Assembly: GCF_024519155.1 (NCBI RefSeq)
Contig: NZ_JANIFJ010000001.1
Coordinates: 124,001 to 188,000 of the forward strand
Source of the DNA: Mangrovibrevibacter kandeliae
GTDB taxonomy: Bacteria > Pseudomonadota > Alphaproteobacteria > Rhizobiales > Rhizobiaceae
DNA length: 64,000 bases
Reading direction: 5' to 3'
Shown: in pieces, positions 55,381-64,000 of the stretch
Layout: each line of letters opens with the position of its first letter
Position numbering within the stretch: position 1 is the first letter of the stretch
Notes under the pieces: model-generated
Database searches by the model: none
Told to the model about the DNA's origin: nothing
The model's input: the letters and a program-made list of their open reading frames with translations, nothing else
Translations under genes and position numbers: made by a program

Positions 55381-56199
55381 TCAGTCCTTGACGACCGAGA
55401 TGTCCGGTGCGTCGACCGCCTTCATGCCGACCGTGTGGTAGCCGGAATCGACGTGGTGCACCTCGCCGGTCACCCCACGCGACATGTCCGACAGGAGGTA
55501 GAGCGCCGATTGGCCGACCTCGTCGATGGTGATGGTGCGCTTCAGCGGCGAATTGTACTCGTTCCACTTCAGGATGTAGCGGAAGTCGCCGATGCCGGAG
55601 GCGGCCAGCGTCTTGATCGGCCCGGCCGAGATGGCATTGACGCGGATCGCCCTGCCGCCGAGATCGACCGCCAGATAGCGCACCGAGGCCTCCAGGGCCG
55701 CCTTGGCCACGCCCATGACGTTGTAGTGCGGCATCACCTTCTCGGCGCCGTAATAGGTGAGGGTCAGCATCGACCCGCCGTTCTCCATCAGCTTCTCGGC
55801 GCGTGCCGCGACCGCGGTGAAGGAGTAGACCGAGACGTCCATCGTCTTGCGGAAGTTGTCCCGCGACGTCTCGACATAGCGGCCGGTGAGCTCGTCCTTG
55901 TCGGAGAAGGCGATCGCGTGGACGAGGAAGTCGATCGTGCCCCAGCGCGCCTTCACGTCCTCGAAGACGCTGTCGATGGTCGCCTCGTCGGTCACGTCGC
56001 AATGGCCGGCGAGCACTGCGCCGAGCTCCTGCGCCAGCGGCTCGACCCGTTTCTTCAGGGCGTCGCCCTGGTAGGTGAGGGCGATCTCGGCACCCTGGTC
56101 GGCGAGAGCCTTGGCGATTCCCCACGCGATCGAGCGGTTGTTGGCGACGCCCATGACCAGGCCCCGCTTGCCAGCCATCATCCCGCTCGACTGAACCAT
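55381..56199 (-). CDS. fabI: Enoyl-[acyl-carrier-protein] reductase (NADH)
   Basis: Last reduction of the fatty-acid elongation cycle. 272 residues starting MVQSSGMMAGKRGLVMGVAN, with the FabI-type dinucleotide motif GVANNRSIAWGIAKALA and active site Y-x6-K in HYNVMGVAKAALEASVRYLA. The AISAGPIKTLAASGI block is diagnostic of FabI over FabL or FabV. Rhizobia often have two fabI copies. Downstream comes the phosphatase gene; upstream the DnaJ-type gene ends 95 bases before, on the same strand. Confidence 0.95.
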   Translation of the reverse strand: MVQSSGMMAGKRGLVMGVANNRSIAWGIAKALADQGAEIALTYQGDALKKRVEPLAQELGAVLAGHCDVTDEATIDSVFEDVKARWGTIDFLVHAIAFSDKDELTGRYVETSRDNFRKTMDVSVYSFTAVAARAEKLMENGGSMLTLTYYGAEKVMPHYNVMGVAKAALEASVRYLAVDLGGRAIRVNAISAGPIKTLAASGIGDFRYILKWNEYNSPLKRTITIDEVGQSALYLLSDMSRGVTGEVHHVDSGYHTVGMKAVDAPDISVVKD

Positions 56200-56293
56200 G
56201 CTGGGCATCCTCCGGACCGTCTCGTCACGCACGTTACGGTCGCGGGTATGGCATAGGGTCCGGGTGCCTTCAAGCTGCGCACGCCCGGACTGC

Positions 56294-57262
56294 TCAGGCC
56301 GCCTTACGTCCGCGCTCGCGCAGGAAGGCGATGAGCGCCTCGTCCGGTTCGGCCGGCAGCGCGATCTGGAGACGCACGAGAATGTCGCCTCGCCCACCCT
56401 CCTTTCGGGTCAGCCCCTTGCCCTTCAGGCGCAGGGTCTTGCCGGAGGACGACCATGCGGGCACGCTGATCGAGACACGTCCGTCCAGCGTGTCCACCTG
56501 CAGCTTGCCGCCGAGCACCGCGTCCTCGACCGGCACCGCGAGATCGAGCGTCAGGTCGCGGCCCGTCACCTCGAAGCGCGGATGCTTGACGAGTTCGATC
56601 GTCACCAGCGCGTCGCCCGGCTGGCCGCCGTCGAAGGGCGCCGGCTGGCCCTGGCCGCGCAGGCGGATCACCTGGCCGTTCTCGACGCCCTCGGGCAACC
56701 GGATCGCAAGACGCTTGCCCGTCGGGAACACCGCCTCGACCTTGTCCTCCGAGACCACGTCCTCCAACCGCACCTTGAGGTTGGCGCGCAGGTCCTCGCC
56801 GCGCATCGACGCGCTGCGCGCACCGGCGAAGCCGCCACCGCGCGGCGGGCGCCCGCCGCGGCCGAAGGCACCGCCGAGCGCCTGTTCGAAAAGGTCCGCG
56901 AACGGGCTGTCCGGGTCGGTAAAGGCGTCCGCGCCGGCGCCCGCGCCGCCAGGCCCGCCGCCGAAGTTGAAGTTGTGCGACCGCGTGCCGCCGGCGCGCG
57001 CGCCGAACGGGCTGCCGCCGGGAAAGCCGGTGAACTTCGGCTTGCCCTCCGCGTCGATCTCGCCGCTGTCGTACTTGGCCCGCTTGTCCTTGTCGCCGAG
57101 GATCTCGTACGCCTGGTTGATCTCGTTGAACCGGGTGCCAGCCGCCGGATCGTCCGCATTGGCATCCGGGTGGTACTGCTTGGCGAGCTTGCGGAAGGCC
57201 GACTTGATCTCCTTCTCATCGGCCGACTTGGCAACGCCGAGGACGGCATAGAGATCACGCAT
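56294..57262 (-). CDS. DnaJ-class co-chaperone (CbpA-like, no zinc finger)
   Basis: A 322-residue Hsp40. J domain at 1-66 (MRDLYAVLGVAKSADEKEIK; HPD motif in KQYHPDAN), then a Gly/Phe-rich linker (about 75-150, FTGFPGGSPFGARAGG, GRGGRPPRGGGFAG) and the C-terminal substrate-binding beta domains (DLRANLKVRLEDVV, VIRLRGQGQPAPFDGGQPGD). There is no CxxCxGxG zinc region, so this is the type II/CbpA class, not DnaJ proper. ATG 57262 fits the family start. Stimulates DnaK ATPase. 95 bases ahead of fabI. Confidence 0.93.
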   Translation of the reverse strand: MRDLYAVLGVAKSADEKEIKSAFRKLAKQYHPDANADDPAAGTRFNEINQAYEILGDKDKRAKYDSGEIDAEGKPKFTGFPGGSPFGARAGGTRSHNFNFGGGPGGAGAGADAFTDPDSPFADLFEQALGGAFGRGGRPPRGGGFAGARSASMRGEDLRANLKVRLEDVVSEDKVEAVFPTGKRLAIRLPEGVENGQVIRLRGQGQPAPFDGGQPGDALVTIELVKHPRFEVTGRDLTLDLAVPVEDAVLGGKLQVDTLDGRVSISVPAWSSSGKTLRLKGKGLTRKEGGRGDILVRLQIALPAEPDEALIAFLRERGRKAA

Positions 57263-57386
57263 CGGGCTCGGGTCCTCCGGAGGAAACTGGCGGGAACGGC
57301 GCGGCGACATCCGCGCAGACAGCCCACATATGGGCTCCGTCAACGGCATTTGAAAGGGCTTGCGGAGGTGGCTCCCCCTGCGGCGC

Positions 57387-57824
57387 TCAGTTCGCTGCGT
57401 CGCTCGTCTGCGGCTTGCCTTCGGCAAAGCGGGTCAGGACCCACTGGCCCTGTCCTTGCGTACATGCTTCGCCGTTGTAGAGCGCTATGCCGTCGAAGCG
57501 CTGGCGCGAGGTCTGGAAGGAGCGGCAGATCCGGTTGCCCTCGCGGACCTCGCGTATGGCGGTGATCTCGCCGCTGGCGCCGGTGTCGGCATTGCTCCAG
57601 GCGAGCGGCTGCGACTGGACGCGCTCGACGTTCGCCGCCGAGACCGCGTTGCGCACGGTGCGGCTGTCGGACAACTGGTCGGGTTCGGGGGCGGGCGCCG
57701 TGGTCTTTGTGATCGAGCCGGTCTGGATGCTGTCGTCGACCATGTCGCTCAGGCCGCCGCCGGAGATCGTGCAGCCACCGAGCGCAAGGCCGAGGCTCAG
57801 GAGGGCGGCGCTTCGGATCATCAC
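57387..57824 (-). CDS. Outer-membrane surface lipoprotein, RT0821/Lpp0805-like
   Basis: A 145-residue predicted lipoprotein: signal peptide with lipobox LGGC (Cys18), a flexible Ser/Thr/Pro region, and a compact C-terminal domain with two Cys (NRICRSFQTSRQ and NGEACTQGQGQWVL) likely in a disulfide. The GNRICRSFQTS ... GEACTQGQGQWVL layout matches the 17-kDa surface-antigen-like RT0821/Lpp0805 group. Divergent from pdxH with 73 bases between. Role unknown; anchored in the outer membrane by inference. Confidence 0.82.
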   Translation of the reverse strand: MMIRSAALLSLGLALGGCTISGGGLSDMVDDSIQTGSITKTTAPAPEPDQLSDSRTVRNAVSAANVERVQSQPLAWSNADTGASGEITAIREVREGNRICRSFQTSRQRFDGIALYNGEACTQGQGQWVLTRFAEGKPQTSDAAN

Positions 57825-57897
57825 ACGCGTCGAACCTTATGTTTGCAGAACGCCCGAGCTATATCGGCAGCCATAGCAGCCCGAGGATCGCACGCGC

Positions 57898-58521
57898 ATG
57901 ACGAACAAAGACTTAACCGAGACCGAGATCCCGACCGGTGCCGACCCCTTTGCCGTGTTCGAGGGCTGGCTGCAAGACGCGCAGGCCAGCGAACCGAACG
58001 ATGCGAACGCCGTGGCGGTGGCGAGCGTCGACCCGGACGGCTTGCCGAACGTGCGCATGGTGCTCCTGAAGGGCGTCGATTCCCGCGGCTTCGTCTTCTA
58101 CACCAACTTCGAGAGCGCCAAGGGCCGCGAGGTGCTGGCGAGCCGCAAGGCCGCGATGTGCTTCCACTGGAAGAGCCTGCGGCGGCAGGTGCGGGTTCGC
58201 GGGCCGGTGGACATCGTCGGCGACGCGGAGGCCGACGCCTATTTCGCCTCGCGCGCCCGCGGCAGCCGCATCGGCGCCTGGGCCTCGGACCAGTCGCGTC
58301 CGCTGGCGAGCCGCCAGCTGCTCGAGGAGCGCGTCGCCGCCGTCGGCGACCGCTACGGCGAGACCGGCGAGGTGCCGCGGCCGCCGCACTGGTCGGGCTT
58401 CCGCATCGTTCCGAGCGAGATCGAATTCTGGCGCGACCGCACCTTCCGCCTGCACGACCGCATCGTCTACCGGCGACGGGCGCCGGAGGAGGCGTGGACG
58501 GTGACGCGGCTGTTCCCCTGA
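57898..58521 (+). CDS. pdxH: Pyridoxamine/pyridoxine 5'-phosphate oxidase
   Basis: Oxidises PNP or PMP to pyridoxal phosphate with FMN. 207 residues. FMN/PLP marks: [27 protein letters not shown] in pieces, [37 protein letters not shown], and the C-terminal [22 protein letters not shown]. The second-half PNP_phzG C-terminal dimerisation region is complete. Divergent from the lipoprotein gene. Confidence 0.96.
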   Translation: MTNKDLTETEIPTGADPFAVFEGWLQDAQASEPNDANAVAVASVDPDGLPNVRMVLLKGVDSRGFVFYTNFESAKGREVLASRKAAMCFHWKSLRRQVRVRGPVDIVGDAEADAYFASRARGSRIGAWASDQSRPLASRQLLEERVAAVGDRYGETGEVPRPPHWSGFRIVPSEIEFWRDRTFRLHDRIVYRRRAPEEAWTVTRLFP

Positions 58522-58611
58522 ACAGAAAGTGCGCCCATAAGGAGCATTGACCGGACGTTGCACCCCTGCATAGAGTGCCTGCGGATGTGGCGTCCGATCG
58601 ACAGGTGCCCG

Positions 58612-59379
58612 ATGCTTGCGACCGCATTGCTGAGCCCGCTCCGCCCCGCCGCCGACTTCTACAACGCCCTTCCAGACGTCATGGACGCCAATGCGCATGT
58701 CACGCGCCTCGGCCGCTACGACGCGATCGACCGGCTGATCGCGATCATCGTGAAGCATCAGCTCGGCGATCTGGTCGGGCTGCGTCTCCTGCACAGCCAC
58801 TGCCCCATCGAGCCGGGCGAGGCGATGGTCGAGGATGAGGAACTTGCGGAGGATGCCGTCGTCCAGCTGACCACCCGGCCGCTCACGGACGGCGCGATCA
58901 CGGCTGCACCGAACAGCTGGGCGCTGACACCCGACGGATGGCATCCCGTGGAGTTCAGCGCGGACGAGGGCGTGCGCAGGGTCGGGGATCGCCTGAAGGG
59001 GGAGACGGCCTTCCTCGGCGAGATGGCCGCGGCCCTTGTCGAGATGGAGGCGACGCAGACCATCGGCCTGTGCGCCTTCGAGCGCCGGTACTTCCGCTTC
59101 GCGGACCCGCAGTCTCCGACGATCCTCGTCGAGCGGACCGACGTCGAGCGACGCGCCAACGTGCTGCGGTACGCGATCGAGGACCATTTCGAGCCGGGCT
59201 CGCTCATCGAGACCGTCTGGGCTGCAAGCGAATCCGACGAGCCGGGCACGAACTGCCCGACCCGCTGCGGCATGCGCTGCCAGATCATCATGAAGTGCCA
59301 CGAATACTCGGACGGCCACCGCAAGACGGAGGTCGGGCACGACAAGGAGCACACCGGCAAGGAACACTGGTACAAATAA
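58612..59379 (+). CDS. Unrecognised protein (255 aa) with Cys/His-rich C-terminus
   Basis: I do not recognise this family. 255 residues from ATG 58612 (ACAGG 6 bases ahead; the frame is open to 58558). The first 30 residues contain FYNALPDVMDANAHVTRLG, a middle region has LVGLRLLHSHCPIEPGEAM and VEDEELAEDAVVQLTTRPLTDG, then KGETAFLGEMAAALVEMEA. The last 45 residues hold CPTRCGMRCQIIMKC, then HEYSDGHRK, HDKEH and KEHW, a metal-site-like cluster of four Cys and several His. No signal peptide or membrane segment. GC content and codon use look like the neighbours. Between pdxH and the convergent tldD. Confidence 0.72.
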   Translation: MLATALLSPLRPAADFYNALPDVMDANAHVTRLGRYDAIDRLIAIIVKHQLGDLVGLRLLHSHCPIEPGEAMVEDEELAEDAVVQLTTRPLTDGAITAAPNSWALTPDGWHPVEFSADEGVRRVGDRLKGETAFLGEMAAALVEMEATQTIGLCAFERRYFRFADPQSPTILVERTDVERRANVLRYAIEDHFEPGSLIETVWAASESDEPGTNCPTRCGMRCQIIMKCHEYSDGHRKTEVGHDKEHTGKEHWYK

Positions 59380-59414
59380 GGCGCTGCAGACGACGCCCGC
59401 GCCGCAGGACGTCG

Positions 59415-60830
59415 TCAGGCCTGCGTGCCGCCGACCGTGATCTGGTCCATCCGCAGATGCGGCTGGCCGACGCCGACCGGCACGCCCTGGCCGTTCTTGC
59501 CGCACATGCCGATGCCGGTGTCGAGCGCCATGTCGTTGCCGATCATCGAGACGCGGTGCATGGCGTCAGGGCCGTTGCCGATGAGCATCGCGCCCTTCAG
59601 CGGCTCCTGCACCTTGCCGTCGCGGATGCGATAGGCCTCGGTGCAGCCGAAGACGAACTTGCCGCTGGTGATGTCGACCTGGCCGCCGCCGAAGGAGACG
59701 GCATAGATGCCGTCCTTCACCGACTCGATGATCTCGGCCGGGGTCTTGTCGCCGTTGAGCATGAAGGTGTTGGTCATGCGCGGCATCGGCACGTGGGCGT
59801 AGGATTCGCGTCGGCCGTTGCCAGTCGGACGCATGCCCATCAGCCGGGCGTTCTGCCGGTCCTGCATGTAGCCGACGAGCTTGCCGTCCTCGATCAGCAC
59901 CGTGTGGTTGGTCGGCATGCCCTCGTCGTCGATCGTCAGGGAGCCGCGCCGCTCGGCGATGGTGCCGTCGTCGACCACGGTCACGCCCTTGGCCGCCACC
60001 TGCTGGCCCATCAGGCCGGCGAAGGCCGATGTCTTCTTGCGGTTGAAGTCGCCTTCCAGACCATGGCCCACGGCCTCGTGCAGCATCACGCCGGGCCAGC
60101 CGGCGCCGAGCACGATGTCGAAGTTGCCGGCCGGGGCCGGGACGGCCTCCAGATTGACCAGCGCCTGCCGCAGCGCCTCGTCGGCGATCTTGCGCCAGCT
60201 GTCGGCCGCGAAGAACTCGCCGAAGCCGAGCCGCCCCCCGGCGCCGTAGGAGCCGGTCTCCTGGCGGTCTCCGCGGCCGGCCACGACCGACACGTTGATG
60301 CGCACCAGCGGCCGCACGTCCTTCACCAGCTGACCGTCGGCGCGCAGGATCTCCACCGTCTGCCAGGTCGCGCCGAGCGTTGCCGAAACCTGCCGCACCG
60401 CCTCGTCCTTGCCGCGCAGATAGGCGTCGATCTCCTGCAGCAGGCGGACCTTCGCCTCGAAGGACGGAGCGGGGATCGGGTTCTCCTCGCCGTAGAGCTT
60501 CTGGTTGGTGCCCTGCGGCGGCTCGCTGTAGCGCCCGCTGTGGCCGGTCGTGACGGCGCGAACGGCATCGGCAGCCCGGCGCAGCGCGGCTTCGGAGAGG
60601 TCACCGGCATGGGCATAGCCGACGGCTTCGCCGGCGACGGCGCGCAGGCCGAAGCCCTGTCCGGTGTTGAAGCTGCCGGACTTCAGCCGGCCGTTGTCGA
60701 AGACGAGCGACTCCGACTCGCGGTACTCGAGGAAGAGTTCGCCGTCGTCGGCGCCGTGAAGCGTCTCGCCGAGCAGCGCCTCGACCCCGTCACGCGAAAG
60801 GTCGAAATGGTCGAGCAGGGAGGCGGCCAT
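59415..60830 (-). CDS. tldD: Metalloprotease TldD
   Basis: 471 residues. TldD with TldE/PmbA forms a zinc protease that degrades unfolded peptides and, in some bacteria, trims microcin or antitoxin. Zinc motif HEAVGHGLEGDF (HExxxH) near residue 247, N-terminal ADGELFLEYRESESLVFDNGRLK in pieces, the GFGLRAVAGEAVGYAHAGDLS block, and the C-terminal FVFGCTEAYRIRDGKVQEPLKGAMLIGNG. The partner pmbA is not in the window. Downstream of ialB on the same strand, 126 bases apart with a hairpin between. Confidence 0.95.
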   Translation of the reverse strand: MAASLLDHFDLSRDGVEALLGETLHGADDGELFLEYRESESLVFDNGRLKSGSFNTGQGFGLRAVAGEAVGYAHAGDLSEAALRRAADAVRAVTTGHSGRYSEPPQGTNQKLYGEENPIPAPSFEAKVRLLQEIDAYLRGKDEAVRQVSATLGATWQTVEILRADGQLVKDVRPLVRINVSVVAGRGDRQETGSYGAGGRLGFGEFFAADSWRKIADEALRQALVNLEAVPAPAGNFDIVLGAGWPGVMLHEAVGHGLEGDFNRKKTSAFAGLMGQQVAAKGVTVVDDGTIAERRGSLTIDDEGMPTNHTVLIEDGKLVGYMQDRQNARLMGMRPTGNGRRESYAHVPMPRMTNTFMLNGDKTPAEIIESVKDGIYAVSFGGGQVDITSGKFVFGCTEAYRIRDGKVQEPLKGAMLIGNGPDAMHRVSMIGNDMALDTGIGMCGKNGQGVPVGVGQPHLRMDQITVGGTQA

Positions 60831-60913
60831 GGCGGTGATCCTCGGCGGGTTGCGTCGGTCCGCACATAGGCGCTTCGCCCGGCGCTGCCAATGCGGCAGG
60901 CAGCGTCGGATAT

Positions 60914-60949
60914 CGGGGTGTCCTGCGTGCCGGCACGCAAGGCACCCCG
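60914..60949 (-). terminator. Long hairpin after ialB
   Basis: A 16-base perfect palindrome TGCGTGCCGGCACGCA (60924-60939) is extended by a 7-pair outer stem (60914-60920 with 60943-60949) across a nearly paired 3-base junction. It starts 8 bases past the ialB stop on the minus strand. No T-tract; likely an ialB transcript end or processing/stability element before tldD. Confidence 0.6.
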
Positions 60950-60956
60950 GCGGGCC

Positions 60957-61517
60957 TCAGGGGAGGGCGGCGAAGCCCTCCGGGAAGCCGTTCATGTCGA
61001 TGTCGAAGCCGATGCCGACCTCGAGCGTGTCAAAGACGGTGAAGACCACCTTCTTCGCCTTGGTCAGCGCATCGAGCAGGCTCATCTGCTGGCCGTTGAT
61101 GGTCTCGACCTTGTCGAGGATCGCCTCGGCGTAGCAGCCGTCCTCGAAGCAGCGCTTGAACTCCAGGCTCCCGACCTGCACGCCGTCGAGATAGACGCCG
61201 ATCTGCGCCGGCAGGATGACGCCGAGGGGCGTCAGGACGCGAAGGATGCGCGCCTTGCCGTCGGCGGTCTTCAACGCGATCACGGCGAGGCCGATATCGG
61301 GCCGTTCTGCCGAGACCACCGTCTGCAGGAGCGCGCACTGGTCGCCCGCCGCGCCCGCCGGCTGGTCGCAGACGACGGCCCAGGCGCCGTGCTTGGAACG
61401 GACGGTGCCCGTGGCGGCCGGACTCGGCTGCGCGAACGCCGGCAGAACCGTGCCGGCGAAGGCGAGAGCGCACAGCAAGAGAACCACGCGCGTCGCCGAA
61501 AACAATAAGCGTCCCAT
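60957..61517 (-). CDS. Invasion-associated locus B (IalB) family protein
   Basis: A 186-residue exported protein: signal peptide (1-30, cleavage at AFA-QP), then the IalB domain with HGAWAVVCDQPAGAAGDQCALLQ, ILRVLTPLGVILPAQIGVYLDG and FKRCFEDGCYAEAILD, including the conserved four Cys (two disulfides). First described in Bartonella invasion, but the family is widespread in non-pathogenic Hyphomicrobiales, so no virulence claim is made. Divergent from coxB. Confidence 0.92.
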   Translation of the reverse strand: MGRLLFSATRVVLLLCALAFAGTVLPAFAQPSPAATGTVRSKHGAWAVVCDQPAGAAGDQCALLQTVVSAERPDIGLAVIALKTADGKARILRVLTPLGVILPAQIGVYLDGVQVGSLEFKRCFEDGCYAEAILDKVETINGQQMSLLDALTKAKKVVFTVFDTLEVGIGFDIDMNGFPEGFAALP

Positions 61518-61859
61518 AAAGACTTTCCGAATCAGCTGTCCCTGCGACCTTGCACGGATATGGATAACAGAAGCTTGCCGGCCGGACGCGACGCGATGCT
61601 ATCGCGCCCGGGGCGAGGCGTCACCGTCCAGCGGAACAGGTCGGCGCCCCGCGCCACCGCCTGCGAGCCCGCACGCCCGCCGTTTCAGCGCTTTTGTCGC
61701 AATCTTTCCGACCGTTTAGAATGTTGCGAAATCGGCATTTTCATGATTTGAAGCTGCCCAATGCGCCGAGTGCGCCCGGCCGCCGCCGGAGGTCCGGCTG
61801 CTTCGACCGGTGGTCGAGAGGCGCAGTGGCGGATGCGGCCGACAGGGGAGAGCCTATTC
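61518..61859. promoter_or_regulatory. Divergent ialB / coxB control region
   Basis: 342 bases. The part from about 61690 to 61770 is AT-richer than its surroundings and probably contains the cox promoter. GGGGAG (61845-61850) serves coxB. Short open frames here lack ribosome sites and are rejected. I could not identify a specific regulator site such as an FNR or RoxR box. Confidence 0.4.

Positions 61860-64000
<2,141 letters not shown>

Noticed and set aside
61560-61751. Possible 63-codon gene in the ialB-coxB gap
   Set aside because: No Shine-Dalgarno sequence, Arg/Pro-rich translation, and located in a probable divergent promoter.

Overview
The window is GC-rich chromosomal DNA of an alphaproteobacterium, almost certainly order Hyphomicrobiales (Rhizobiales). 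The evidence is a set of gene families and neighbourhoods typical of that order: a GlpSTPQV-type glycerol ABC system, an Agrobacterium-style oxidative uronate pathway, ialB, DUF1236, DUF1344 and DUF6101 proteins, and the blocks ubiA/purD, xseB-dxs-tlyA and ialB-coxB-coxA. I cannot name the genus. I saw no tRNA, rRNA, insertion sequence, prophage or CRISPR array.

Layout. 1-4.9 kb (minus strand): glycerol/glycerol-3-phosphate use, glpR-glpD-glpS-glpT-glpP (glpP is cut by the window edge). 5.0-12.7 kb: a complete-looking hexuronate module. Uronate dehydrogenase and a TRAP transporter (dctP-dctQ-dctM) lie on the minus strand; a FadR-type GntR regulator, kdgD, galactarolactone cycloisomerase and galactarolactone isomerase lie on the plus strand. 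A shared 9-base motif precedes both arms. 13.1-14.9 kb: a CHASE3 chemoreceptor. 15.4-22.4 kb: an oligopeptide-type ABC operon (fused ATPase, binding protein, two permeases) ending in an overlapping M14-like metallopeptidase. 22.5-28.9 kb: envelope proteins (SH3/DUF1236, a small membrane protein, a zinc metallopeptidase, a GH25 lysozyme-like protein, a 56-residue membrane peptide) around glyS.

29.0-34.7 kb: tRNA t6A synthesis (Sua5/TsaC), a D-2-hydroxyglutarate-dehydrogenase-like flavoprotein, a DUF6101 protein, ubiA and purD. 34.8-40.4 kb: a translationally coupled beta-oxidation operon, fadE-fadA-fadB. 40.6-42.9 kb: an ABC-2-like ATPase/permease pair. 42.9-50.1 kb (minus strand): FAH-family hydrolase, DedA, RNA methyltransferase, TlyA, dxs, xseB and a histone-deacetylase-like protein that appears fused to a small upstream domain. 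50.5-53.0 kb: cold-shock protein, a 45-residue basic protein behind a nested hairpin, and a divergent LysR/NmrA pair. 53.1-58.5 kb: aroC, a DUF1344 protein, a histidine phosphatase, fabI, a DnaJ-type co-chaperone, a lipoprotein and pdxH. 58.6-64.0 kb: an unrecognised Cys/His-tailed protein, tldD, ialB, coxB and the 5' part of coxA.

How the genes work together. The first 12.7 kb is carbon scavenging (glycerol and pectin-type uronic acids), followed by chemotaxis and peptide uptake. The rest is mostly core metabolism: fatty-acid breakdown and synthesis, isoprenoids, shikimate, purine, quinone, PLP and aerobic respiration. Overlapping ATGA/TGATG junctions tie most operons together, and GC-rich hairpins sit between binding-protein and membrane-subunit genes and between convergent genes. 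Many starts were chosen by Shine-Dalgarno position and family N-termini and are noted where uncertain.
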